Positions 1 to 7,151 of a DNA stretch of 17,482 nucleotides are shown here, one piece after another (position 1 is the first letter of the stretch; every line of letters starts with the position of its first letter). Source of the stretch: Actinomycetota bacterium (lineage in GTDB: Bacteria > Actinomycetota > Acidimicrobiia > Acidimicrobiales > AC-25); the NCBI GenBank assembly GCA_005888395.1, contig VAXF01000097.1, positions 1 to 17,482 of the forward strand, given 5' to 3'. Made by a program: the position numbers and the translations under genes. The notes beneath the pieces are model-generated. The model was not told the origin of the DNA and did not search any database. It saw nothing but the letters and a program-made list of their open reading frames with translations.

Positions 1-761
1 TCGTTCGTCGGGCGGTCGCTGACAGCGAAGACCGTGCCGGAGGTGCCGATGGAGACGGCGACGTCGCCCGGCTGCATCCCGATGCCGAGCGCGGCGGCCA
101 TGTTGTCGCCGGTACCGGGCCCGACGACGGCGCCGCGCCACTCGCCGGCCGCCGCGGTCGGGCCGAGTACGCGCGGGAGCATCGGCTCCCAGTCGCGGTC
201 GCCGTCGACGATCCCGAGCAGGTCGAAGCGCCAGCGGTCCTCCGCGGGGGACCAGTAACCCGTGCCCGACGCGTCGCCCCGGTCGGTGACGAGCTCGCCC
301 GCGAGCCGGAACGTGAGCCAGTCGTGAGGCAGCAGGACGTGGGCCAGCCGCGCGAACGCGTCGGGCTCGGTGCGGTGGAGCCACGACAGCTTCGTGATCG
401 TGAAGGCAGCCACGGGAACGCTGCCGCACGCGGCCGCCCACGGGACGGCACCACCGAGCTGCTTCAGCAGCCAACCGGCGTCGGCCGCCGACTCGGTGTC
501 GTTCCACAGCTTCGCCGGCCGGATGAGCGCTCGCCGGTCGTCCAGCGCGACCAGCCCGTGCTGCTGCGCGGCCACGCTGACGGCGCCGACGTCGTCTCGG
601 AGAAGCGGCTCGAGCGCCTCCCACCACGCCGTTGGATCCTGCTCGCTTCGGGGCGGTGTCGTCGGCGGGTGGGGGTTGCGCCCGCTCGCCACCAGCTTGC
701 CCGTGTCTGCGTCGCGCACCTCGACCGTGGTCGCCTGCGTCGACGAGTCGATGCCGAGCAC
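1..761 (-). CDS. xylB: Xylulokinase, C-terminal part beyond the window
   Basis: This FGGY-family sugar kinase would phosphorylate D-xylulose with ATP to xylulose 5-phosphate in the cytoplasm, after xylose isomerase. About 253 residues are visible, roughly half of the usual 450-500. Seen in order: an N-terminal LGIDSSTQ phosphate-binding loop, AAQQHG where the family has its sugar-contacting Q-x-H-G, KLWNDTES matching the xylulokinase LWND motif, and near the window edge GTGDNMAAALG, carrying the likely catalytic Asp, followed by SIGTSGTVFA. I chose the GTG at 761 because it gives MLGIDSST, the normal start of the family. A TTG at 794 would add 11 residues. The gene is divergent from the secreted hydrolase gene across 139 bp that holds inverted repeats, and xylA lies about 1.2 kb upstream on the same strand. 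The assignment to xylulokinase rather than another FGGY kinase rests on LWND plus the neighbouring xylA. Confidence 0.9.
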   Translation of the reverse strand, partial: MLGIDSSTQATTVEVRDADTGKLVASGRNPHPPTTPPRSEQDPTAWWEALEPLLRDDVGAVSVAAQQHGLVALDDRRALIRPAKLWNDTESAADAGWLLKQLGGAVPWAAACGSVPVAAFTITKLSWLHRTEPDAFARLAHVLLPHDWLTFRLAGELVTDRGDASGTGYWSPAEDRWRFDLLGIVDGDRDWEPMLPRVLGPTAAAGEWRGAVVGPGTGDNMAAALGIGMQPGDVAVSIGTSGTVFAVSDRPTN

Positions 762-900
762 GAGGCTAATGACCGGACTCCCGTAATGCGCCAATCAGGA
801 CAAACGCTCCAACCTCGCCTTTCTTGCCCAAAAGGGCGGGAAAGTTCCGACGGAGCGGCGAATCTGCCACGTAAGGGTCCCTTGGCTGTGGGAGGTAGTG
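762..900. promoter_or_regulatory. Divergent promoter region between xylB and the secreted hydrolase gene
   Basis: This non-coding stretch must hold the start signals for xylB (leftward) and the hydrolase (rightward). It contains an 11-bp-arm inverted repeat at 819-844, a perfect small palindrome AAGGGtCCCTT at 873-883, and the hydrolase ribosome site GGAGG at 891-895. I see no convincing -35/-10 pair on either strand. Regulation by a xylose-responsive repressor is an inference from context, and no regulator gene for it lies in the window. Confidence 0.5.
819..844 (+). repeat. Inverted repeat / stem-loop upstream of the secreted hydrolase
   Basis: The arms CTTTCTTGCCC and GGGCGGGAAAG flank an AAAA loop. 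Read as plus-strand RNA, all 11 positions pair, nine as Watson-Crick and two as U-G. As DNA, or as minus-strand RNA, two positions mismatch. No T-run follows, so a terminator for plus-strand transcription is unlikely. It may be an operator or a 5' leader structure. Confidence 0.5.
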
Positions 901-1971
901 GTGAGGCGACGGAAGGCGCGGGGTCTCCGGCTGTCGGTGCAGGGCGTCGTGCTCGCGCTGGCCGCGTCGGCGCTCCTGTTCCCGCGCGCCGCGCTCGCAG
1001 ATGAGGTCCCGTGCTCGCAGCACACCGACCCGCGGCTGGCCTCCATGACCGACGACGGCATCGGCTTCACCAGCTCGCTCGGCCTCGCATCCGGCCGCTA
1101 CGCGTTGCCCGCGGCGGGTGCACCCACCCAGCTGGTCGTGCTCTTCCACGGGCACGGCAACGACTCCTGCGCCTGGCGCCGCCACCTGCAGCAGGTCGCC
1201 GCCCGCGGGGCCGTCGGCGTCGCCATGGACTACACGGGTCAGCGCCAGACGCCCGTCGAAAACTATGGCTGGTTCGCACGCGAGGGCGCGGCAGACTCCA
1301 TCGCCGCAGCCAAGTACTTCCTCGCCACCTATCCCTCGATCACCCAGGTCTTCGCCTTCGGCATCAGCATGGGCGGCAACGTCTCCGGGGTCGCCGTGGC
1401 ATCGCAGGACGCGGTGCGCGCCGACGGCAGCCCGCTCTTCGACGACTGGATCGATGTCGAAGGGGTCAACAACCTGACCGAGGAGTACCTCGTCGCCCGT
1501 GGAGTCGCGCCGGTCAACGCGGGGGCCGCGCTTGCCCAACAGGAGATCGAGGAGGAGAACGGCGGGCCGCTGGAGGCCGTCCCCGCGCGCTACGCCGAGA
1601 TCACCAACGTGGCGCTGGCGCCGGACATGCGAGGGCTGAAGGGGGTGGTGGTCGTCAACGGTCTCGACGACGGGCTGGTGCCTACCAACCAGAGCCCCGA
1701 GATGACCACCGCGCTCACCGCCGTCGGGGTTCCCGTCCACCAGTTCACCGTCGCCGCCCGCGGCGACGGTGAGCCGGGCACGACGCTGAGCGCGGTCGCG
1801 GCCGGCCCCCTGTTCGCCGCCGCCGGCCAGCAGTACACGAGCCCGCTCGCCGGTCACGGGTGGGAGGGGAGCGACACCCAGCTCGTCATCAAGACGGGAT
1901 TCGATCAGCTCTTCTCCCTCATGTCGGGAACTCCGATCAGCCCGGGAGAGACGCCTGTCCCCGGCACCTGA
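901..1971 (+). CDS. Secreted alpha/beta-hydrolase (esterase/lipase type)
   Basis: This 356-residue exported serine hydrolase has an unknown substrate. A basic n-region (VRRRKARGLR), a hydrophobic core and an ALA|DE site at residues 31-35 form a Sec-type signal peptide; no Tat motif is seen. The mature part has an HGHGN oxyanion-type motif at 83-87, the nucleophile elbow GISMGG with Ser156, a likely acid in DDGLVP at 256-261 and a likely catalytic His319 in AGHGW. Cys38 and Cys90 could form a disulfide. GTG at 901 is preferred because GGAGG (891-895) lies 5 bases upstream; the GTG at 898 is too close to it. The gene is inserted between xylB and xylA on the opposite strand and ends 5 bp from the end of xylA. 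A role in deacylating xylan fragments is suggested only by this position. Confidence 0.82.
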   Translation: MRRRKARGLRLSVQGVVLALAASALLFPRAALADEVPCSQHTDPRLASMTDDGIGFTSSLGLASGRYALPAAGAPTQLVVLFHGHGNDSCAWRRHLQQVAARGAVGVAMDYTGQRQTPVENYGWFAREGAADSIAAAKYFLATYPSITQVFAFGISMGGNVSGVAVASQDAVRADGSPLFDDWIDVEGVNNLTEEYLVARGVAPVNAGAALAQQEIEEENGGPLEAVPARYAEITNVALAPDMRGLKGVVVVNGLDDGLVPTNQSPEMTTALTAVGVPVHQFTVAARGDGEPGTTLSAVAAGPLFAAAGQQYTSPLAGHGWEGSDTQLVIKTGFDQLFSLMSGTPISPGETPVPGT

Positions 1972-1976
1972 AGCCG

Positions 1977-3146
1977 CTACCGCACACCCAGCAGGAGCTC
2001 GGTGACCAACTGGTCGAGGCGCTCGTTGGCGTAGCCCTGCGCGGCCAGCGCCTCGAGGTCGAAACGCTCGCGCCGTAGGCCTGCGATCGCGTCGGGGGCC
2101 GTGCCGGCCGGCAGCGTCGGCTGCATCAGCTCGTCCGCCTTGGCGGCGGCCAGCGCCTCGCCGATCTCGGGGTCGGCGTGGAACCGCCGGACCTTGTCCT
2201 TCAGGATCAGGTACGTCCGCACGCAGCCACGGGCGAACTCCCACACGCCGTCGGCGTCCTCCACCCGATAGGCGTGGGCGTCGAAGTGGCGCATGCCGTC
2301 CCAGCCCGCGTCCTCGAGCAGCTTCACCGTGTAGAACGCGTCGCGGATCCCCTCGGAGCCGAAGCGGAAGTCCTGGTCGAACTTGCCGATGCGCTGCGCG
2401 TTGAGGTCGATGTGGAAGAGCTTCCCCGCCCACAGCGCCTGCGCGACCGCGTGGTGGAACGAGAGGCCCGACATGGTCTCGTGGGCGAACTCCGGGTTGA
2501 CGCCGACCATCTCGGGCCACTCGAGCCGCTCGATGAAGGCCAGCGCGTGGCCCACCGTCGGCAGGAACAGGTCACCGCGCGGCTCGTTGGGCTTCGGCTC
2601 GATCGCAAAGCGCAGGTCGTAGCCGCGGTCGCGCACGTGGGCGCAGCACGCGTTCACCGCCTCGGCGTAGCGGTCGAGCGCGGAACGCGCGTCCTTGGCC
2701 GCGTCGCACTCGACGCCCTCGCGCCCGCCCCACATCACGTACACCGTCGCGCCGAGCTCGACGCCGAGCTCGATGGCGTCGAGGGTCTTGGCCAGCGCGT
2801 AGCGGCGCACCGCGCTGTCATTGGCGGTGAAGGCGCCGTCCTTGAAAACCGGGTTCGAGAAGAGGTTCGTGGTCGCCATCGGCACCTTCATGCCCGTCTG
2901 GTCGAGCGCCCGCCGGAACCGCTTGACGATCGCCTCGCGCTCTGCCGCCGACGAGCCGTCGGGCACCAGGTCGCTGTCGTGGAAGTTCACGCCGTACGCG
3001 CCGAGATCGGCGAGGTGGTGCACGGCGTCGACTGGTTCGAGCGGCGGCCGGGTCTCGTGGCCGAACGGGTCGCGGCCGCGGTTGCCCACCGTCCAGAGCC
3101 CGAAGGTGAAGCGGTCCTCCGGCGTCGCGACGAATGTGTCGCTCAT
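1977..3146 (-). CDS. xylA: Xylose isomerase
   Basis: This cytoplasmic enzyme interconverts D-xylose and D-xylulose (D-glucose and D-fructose in vitro) using two divalent metals. It has 389 residues, typical of the short class I enzymes of actinomycetes. All the active-site residues known from the Streptomyces enzymes are visible, shifted by +2: His56 and Asp59 (NFHDSDL), Trp139 (VMWGG), Glu183 and Lys185 (AIEPKP), Glu219 and His222 (NPEFAHE), Asp247 (HIDLN), Asp257 and Asp259 (FDQDF), and Asp289 (HFDAH). I chose ATG at 3146 (MSDTF). A GTG at 3155 would add three residues and leave almost no gap after the GH3 gene. It lies 10 bp downstream of the GH3 stop and is very probably cotranscribed with it. 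The end converges closely on the secreted hydrolase gene, with no room for a separate terminator. Confidence 0.97.
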   Translation of the reverse strand: MSDTFVATPEDRFTFGLWTVGNRGRDPFGHETRPPLEPVDAVHHLADLGAYGVNFHDSDLVPDGSSAAEREAIVKRFRRALDQTGMKVPMATTNLFSNPVFKDGAFTANDSAVRRYALAKTLDAIELGVELGATVYVMWGGREGVECDAAKDARSALDRYAEAVNACCAHVRDRGYDLRFAIEPKPNEPRGDLFLPTVGHALAFIERLEWPEMVGVNPEFAHETMSGLSFHHAVAQALWAGKLFHIDLNAQRIGKFDQDFRFGSEGIRDAFYTVKLLEDAGWDGMRHFDAHAYRVEDADGVWEFARGCVRTYLILKDKVRRFHADPEIGEALAAAKADELMQPTLPAGTAPDAIAGLRRERFDLEALAAQGYANERLDQLVTELLLGVR

Positions 3147-3156
3147 GATTTGCACG

Positions 3157-5418
3157 CTACCGCCGGGGCTCGACGGCGACCCCGGTGGTCAAGCGCCGGC
3201 GCTCACCCACCTCGCGGACGTCGCCCACGAGCGTAAAGGCGCCGTGGAGCCGCCCGTCCTCGCTCGACGCGCCGACCGTCAGGTCGATCCGCCCGGGCTC
3301 CACAACGCGACGCAGGTCGAGCCCGGTGAACGACAGCACGTCGGCGGGGATGGTGAACCGCACGCACGCCGCCGCTCCGGGTTCGAGGAGCACGCGTGCA
3401 AAACCGCGCAGCTCCTGCAGCGGCCGGGTGACAACCGCCACGGGGTCGCGGACATAGAGCTGGACGATCTCCTCCCCTTCGCGGCCACCGGTGTTGCGGA
3501 CCGTGCACGACACGACGGCCTCGCCGTCGACCGGCACCTCCGCGGGCTCGATCGTCAGGTTGCCGTACTCGAAGGTCGTGTAGCTCAGGCCGTGGCCGAA
3601 CGGGAACACCGGCCGCGTGCTCGACCGGCTGTAGCCGACCCGTGACAACGGCTTGTGCAGGTGCGGGAACGGCTGCTGCCCGGCGCCGCGGCCGAAGGTC
3701 ACGGGCGTCTTCCCACTCGGGTTCACCCGGCCGAGGAGGACGTCGGCGACGGCGGTGCCGCCCTCCTCCCCCGGGAACCACGCGCCTACGACCGCGGCGG
3801 CGTGCTCCGCGATCCACGGGATGGCGTAGGGCCGGCCGACCACGAGCACCACGACCGTCGGCGTACCCGTACCGGCGACGGCCTCGACCAGTTGCGGCTG
3901 CAGACCGGGCAGCGCGAGGTCGTCGGTGTCGGTGCCCTCCCCCGACGTCCCGCCGCCGAAGTGCCCGGCCTGGTCGCCGACGACCACGACGGCCACGTCG
4001 GCCGCCTCCGCCGCGGCGACGGCCGCGTCGATCCCACTGCCGTCGTCGCCGGTCACGTCGCAGCCGTGTACAGCCGCGACACCGAGCGCGTCCGCGATCG
4101 TGGCCACCGCGACGCCCGGCGGCGCGTCGGGGAAGTGGGCGGCGACGTGGTTCTCGAAGCTGTAGTTGCCGAGCAGCGCCGCGCCCGACGCCGCGTTGGG
4201 CCCGATCACCGCGAGCCGTGCGCCGTCGGTGAGCGGCAGCACGCCGTCGTTCTTCAGCAGCACGATCGACCGGGCCGCTACCTCGTAGGCCAGCGCCCGG
4301 TGCTCGGGCGGGTCGAGGTCGATCGAGCCCGCCACCTCGACGTAGGGGCGCTCGAACAGGCCCAGCTCCTCCTTCATCCGCAGCACCCGCTCGACGGCGC
4401 GGTCGAGATCGGCGTCGGCAACGAGCCCGCGGTCGATCGCGTCGGCCAGCGGGGCGCCGTAGCAGTCGGGGCTCGGCAGCTCGACGTCGATGCCGGCGTG
4501 GAGCGCCGCCGCCGCCGACTCGGCCTGCCCCGCGGTCACCCCGTGCAGCGCGTGCAGGTAGCCGACGGAGAAGTAGTCGGACACCACGATTCCGTCGAAG
4601 CCCCACCGATCGCGCAGGATCTCGGTCAGCAGCTCTCGCGACGCCGCCGCCGGCACGCCGTCGTTCTCCTGGTAAGCGTTCATCACCGAGCGGACCCCAC
4701 CGTCCTTCACGGCCATCTCGAACGGCAGCAGGAACACGTCGGCCATCTCGCGGGGCCCGACGTGGGCGGGCGCGAGGTTGCGCCCGCCTTCGGAGAACGA
4801 GTGGCCGGCAAAGTGCTTGGTCGTGGCGACGACGCCGGTCGTGAGGTCGTCGCCCTGCAGCCCGCGCACGTAGGCGGTGCCGACACAGCCGACGAGATAG
4901 GGATCCTCGGCGATGCACTCCTCGACGCGTCCCCAACGGGGGTCGCGCACCACGTCGAGCACAGGCGCGAGGCCCTGGTGGGCGCCGACGGCCCGCATCT
5001 GGGTGCGGATGGCGTCGCCCACCCGCTCTACCAGCGAGGGGTCCCAGGTCGCGCCGTAGGCGAGCGGGCACGGGAACGCCGTCGCGCCCCATGCCATGAA
5101 CCCGGTGAGGCACTCCTCGTGGACGATGGCAGGGATGCCGAGCCGCGTGTCCTCCACGAGGCGGCGCTGGAGCTCGTTGACGATCTGCGCGCCCCGCGCC
5201 GGGTCGAGCGGCCGGCCGCCGAACGGGCGGGTGAGCTGGCCGAGACCGTGACGGATGATCTCGTCGGTCGTCCGGTCGTCGGCGACCGAGACCAGCGGGG
5301 TGCGGTAGGGGCCCAGCTCGCCCGTCTCGGGATCGAGCAATCCCCAATAGCCGACCAGTTGCGCCAGCTTCTCCTCTCGCGTCATCCGCGAGAGCAGGTC
5401 GGCGACGACCTCGGTCAT
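3157..5418 (-). CDS. Glycoside hydrolase family 3, probable intracellular beta-xylosidase
   Basis: This 753-residue retaining exo-glycosidase probably releases xylose (or glucose) from short beta-linked oligosaccharides. Domains: an N-terminal TIM barrel at about 10-350 with ATTKHFAGHS (198-207) and the nucleophile Asp281 in GIVVSDYFS; an alpha/beta sandwich at about 375-610 with the likely acid/base Glu494 in GTSGEGTDTDDLALPG; and a C-terminal fibronectin-III-like domain at about 620-735 (NTGGREGEEIVQLYV). There is no signal peptide, so it acts on imported oligosaccharides. ATG at 5418 overlaps the stop of the preceding crotonase gene in ATGA, and no clear Shine-Dalgarno precedes it, so translation is likely coupled. 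The reading frame stays open upstream, but that part is low-complexity and antisense-like. The beta-xylosidase call over beta-glucosidase rests on the adjacent xylA; family membership is certain. Confidence 0.93.
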   Translation of the reverse strand: MTEVVADLLSRMTREEKLAQLVGYWGLLDPETGELGPYRTPLVSVADDRTTDEIIRHGLGQLTRPFGGRPLDPARGAQIVNELQRRLVEDTRLGIPAIVHEECLTGFMAWGATAFPCPLAYGATWDPSLVERVGDAIRTQMRAVGAHQGLAPVLDVVRDPRWGRVEECIAEDPYLVGCVGTAYVRGLQGDDLTTGVVATTKHFAGHSFSEGGRNLAPAHVGPREMADVFLLPFEMAVKDGGVRSVMNAYQENDGVPAAASRELLTEILRDRWGFDGIVVSDYFSVGYLHALHGVTAGQAESAAAALHAGIDVELPSPDCYGAPLADAIDRGLVADADLDRAVERVLRMKEELGLFERPYVEVAGSIDLDPPEHRALAYEVAARSIVLLKNDGVLPLTDGARLAVIGPNAASGAALLGNYSFENHVAAHFPDAPPGVAVATIADALGVAAVHGCDVTGDDGSGIDAAVAAAEAADVAVVVVGDQAGHFGGGTSGEGTDTDDLALPGLQPQLVEAVAGTGTPTVVVLVVGRPYAIPWIAEHAAAVVGAWFPGEEGGTAVADVLLGRVNPSGKTPVTFGRGAGQQPFPHLHKPLSRVGYSRSSTRPVFPFGHGLSYTTFEYGNLTIEPAEVPVDGEAVVSCTVRNTGGREGEEIVQLYVRDPVAVVTRPLQELRGFARVLLEPGAAACVRFTIPADVLSFTGLDLRRVVEPGRIDLTVGASSEDGRLHGAFTLVGDVREVGERRRLTTGVAVEPRR

Positions 5419-6254
5419 CGTGGCCGCGACCCGTAGTCGCCGAAGGGATCGTCGCGCTCCCGCACTGCCTGGCGGAAGCCCGCGGCCTGTGCCCGGGCGA
5501 CGAAGTCGAGGCCCTCCTGCGTGTGGCGGGCGACGCCGTCGAACAGCGAGCCGAGCAGCCGGGTCGACGCCATGCCCATGTTCTCCGCCGTCTGGTTGCA
5601 GAGCAGCTTCAACATGACCAGCTGGGTGGTGGGCACCTGGGCAACGCGCCGTGCCAGGGTCGTCGCCCGCGCCGCGAGCTCGTCGTCGGGCACGGCCTCG
5701 AGCACGAGGCCGATGCGGGCCGCCTCGTTGCCGGAGATCTCGTCGCCCGTGAGCAGGTAGCGCTTGGCCCGCTCGAGACCCATCCGGTACACCCACATCG
5801 CCGTGGTGGGAGTTCCCCACACGCGCGACGGCGGGTAGCCGAGCTTGGCGCCCTCGGCGGCCACGATCATGTCCGCGCACAACACGAGGTCGGTGCCCCC
5901 GCCGATGCACCAGCCGTGGACGGCGGCGATCGTGGGCTTGGACGCGTACCAGAGCTTGAGGTACGTGTCGACGAAGCGGGAGATCATGCCGTAGTCGCCG
6001 ACCGAGTCCCACACCCGCCCGGTGTCGGTCCGCGGCTGCGCCGGTATCGACCAGTCGAGCCCATAGCCCGCGCAGAACGCGGGGCCCTCCGCCCGCAGGA
6101 GCATCACCCGCACCTCTGGATCGGCGTCGGCGTCGTCGATGGCGGCGGCCAGCTCGTCGCGCAGCGCGGGCGTGATCGTGTTGTACTCCTCGGCGCGGGT
6201 CAGCACGATCGAGCGGACACCGGCCTCGGTCTCGGTACGCAGGGTGCTCGGCAT
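5415..6254 (-). CDS. Crotonase-fold (enoyl-CoA hydratase/isomerase family) protein lacking the hydratase glutamates
   Basis: This 279-residue cytoplasmic protein probably acts on an acyl-CoA. The fold is shown by the two oxyanion-hole segments, FCAGYGLDWS (60-69) and AAVHGWCIGGGTD (110-122), followed by LVLCAD. Aligned by eye on rat mitochondrial hydratase, the two catalytic glutamates (GGCE and QPE there) are Asp122 and Pro142 (GYPPSRVWG) here, so simple hydration of enoyl-CoA is doubtful. Another crotonase reaction (isomerase, thioesterase, dehalogenase-like or C-C cleavage) is possible. It is the first gene of a run with the GH3 and xylA genes, and its TGA overlaps the GH3 ATG. Only 23 bp separate its start from the divergent gene at 6278, and no Shine-Dalgarno is seen. 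The family call is firm, the reaction unknown. Confidence 0.88.
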   Translation of the reverse strand: MPSTLRTETEAGVRSIVLTRAEEYNTITPALRDELAAAIDDADADPEVRVMLLRAEGPAFCAGYGLDWSIPAQPRTDTGRVWDSVGDYGMISRFVDTYLKLWYASKPTIAAVHGWCIGGGTDLVLCADMIVAAEGAKLGYPPSRVWGTPTTAMWVYRMGLERAKRYLLTGDEISGNEAARIGLVLEAVPDDELAARATTLARRVAQVPTTQLVMLKLLCNQTAENMGMASTRLLGSLFDGVARHTQEGLDFVARAQAAGFRQAVRERDDPFGDYGSRPR

Positions 6255-6277
6255 GCGCGCACGTTTAGCATCCCCTC
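6255..6277. promoter_or_regulatory. Very short divergent promoter region; TAGCAT -10-like box
   Basis: Only 23 bp lie between the ATG of the leftward crotonase gene and the ATG of the rightward SCO6745-family gene. The hexamer TAGCAT (6266-6271) fits the actinobacterial TANNNT -10 pattern and ends six bases before the rightward ATG, the spacing expected when transcription starts at the A of the start codon. Neither gene has a Shine-Dalgarno. On the minus strand TGCTAAAC resembles an extended -10. This is inference from spacing only. Confidence 0.4.
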
Positions 6278-7111
6278 ATGGACCCCGTCGTCGCCCGCAA
6301 GATGTGGCGCACCCTCGAGCCCCTGCACGGCATCGTCTACTTCGCCGCCGACGCCGGGGCGCGCTACCGCGCCCTCGGGCTGCCCGAGCACATGCACTAC
6401 TTCCCGACGCGTGCCGCGGCCATGGGGCCCGTGCCGGCTGAGGTCGTGATGGCCACGTTCTTCAACTTCCACCCGGCCGTGGTGCGCGCCGCGATACCGG
6501 CTGCATGGGAGATCGCGGCGCCCGAGCAGATCCTCGGCGCCCGGGTGGCGGGCGCCGGCGACGTCCTCCGTCGCATCCTCGGTGACGCCGTCGACTCGCC
6601 TGAGGTTGCCGAGGCCGCACGGTTCGCGCGCGCCGCGGCCGAGGCCTGCCCGCCGCAGGGGCGGCCGCTGTTCGGGGGGCACGCGTCACTCCCCTGGCCC
6701 GGCGAGCCGCACCTGGTGCTGTGGCACGCGATCACGCTGCTGCGCGAGTTCCGCGGCGACGGCCACGTCGCTCTCCTGCTGATCGAGGGCCTCGACGGGT
6801 GCGAGGCCCTCGTCGTCCACGGCGCGACCGGCGAGGTGCCAACGAGCATCCTGCAGTCGTCGCGCGCGTGGCCCGACGACGAGTGGGGGGCCGCCACCGA
6901 GCGCGTCCGCGCCCGGGGCTGGCTCGACCGCGAGGGTCAGCTGACGGACGCCGGCCGCGAGCACCGCGACCGCGTCGAGCACCGCACCGACGAGCTGGCG
7001 CTGGCGCCGTGGCAGTCGATCGGCGAGGACGCCTGCGACCGGCTTCGCGGGCTCGTGCGCCCCCTCAGCAAGGCGATCGTCGCCAGCGGCGAGCTCGGCT
7101 TCCGCCGCTGA
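6278..7111 (+). CDS. SCO6745 family protein
   Basis: This 277-residue protein resembles an actinobacterial family of unknown function that I know by the name SCO6745. Recognisable blocks are RKMWRTLEPLHGIVYF near the N-terminus, RAAAMGPVPAEVV and FFNFHPAVVRAAIPAAW at about 45-76, then LPWPGEPHLVLWHAITLLREFRGDGH at about 140-165. The last 75 residues (ERVRARGWLDREGQLTDAGREHRDRVE onward) look like a MarR-type winged-helix tail, with a L-T-x-x-G wing. DNA binding is not shown by the sequence. No signal peptide or membrane segment is seen. It stands alone on the plus strand, back to back with the crotonase gene and convergent with the SDR gene 40 bp away. It may be expressed from a leaderless mRNA. 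Confidence 0.8.
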   Translation: MDPVVARKMWRTLEPLHGIVYFAADAGARYRALGLPEHMHYFPTRAAAMGPVPAEVVMATFFNFHPAVVRAAIPAAWEIAAPEQILGARVAGAGDVLRRILGDAVDSPEVAEAARFARAAAEACPPQGRPLFGGHASLPWPGEPHLVLWHAITLLREFRGDGHVALLLIEGLDGCEALVVHGATGEVPTSILQSSRAWPDDEWGAATERVRARGWLDREGQLTDAGREHRDRVEHRTDELALAPWQSIGEDACDRLRGLVRPLSKAIVASGELGFRR

Positions 7112-7151
7112 CGCAACCCCCTGCCGTTCTGGGTCGAGGGAGGGGCGGGTG

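Noticed and set aside
766..2520. Minus-strand open frame of 584 codons spanning the hydrolase region.
   Set aside because: It runs antisense to the secreted hydrolase gene and out of frame with xylA. Its translation has no recognisable domain, whereas both overlapped genes have full active sites.
5419..6012. N-terminal extension of the GH3 frame, giving a 951-residue protein.
   Set aside because: The extra part is Arg-rich and lies inside the crotonase gene in another frame. The ATG at 5418 gives a normal GH3 start and a typical ATGA overlap.
7112..7151. Possible terminator between the convergent SCO6745-family and SDR genes.
   Set aside because: The 40 bases contain no stem longer than a few pairs and no T-run, so I cannot support one.
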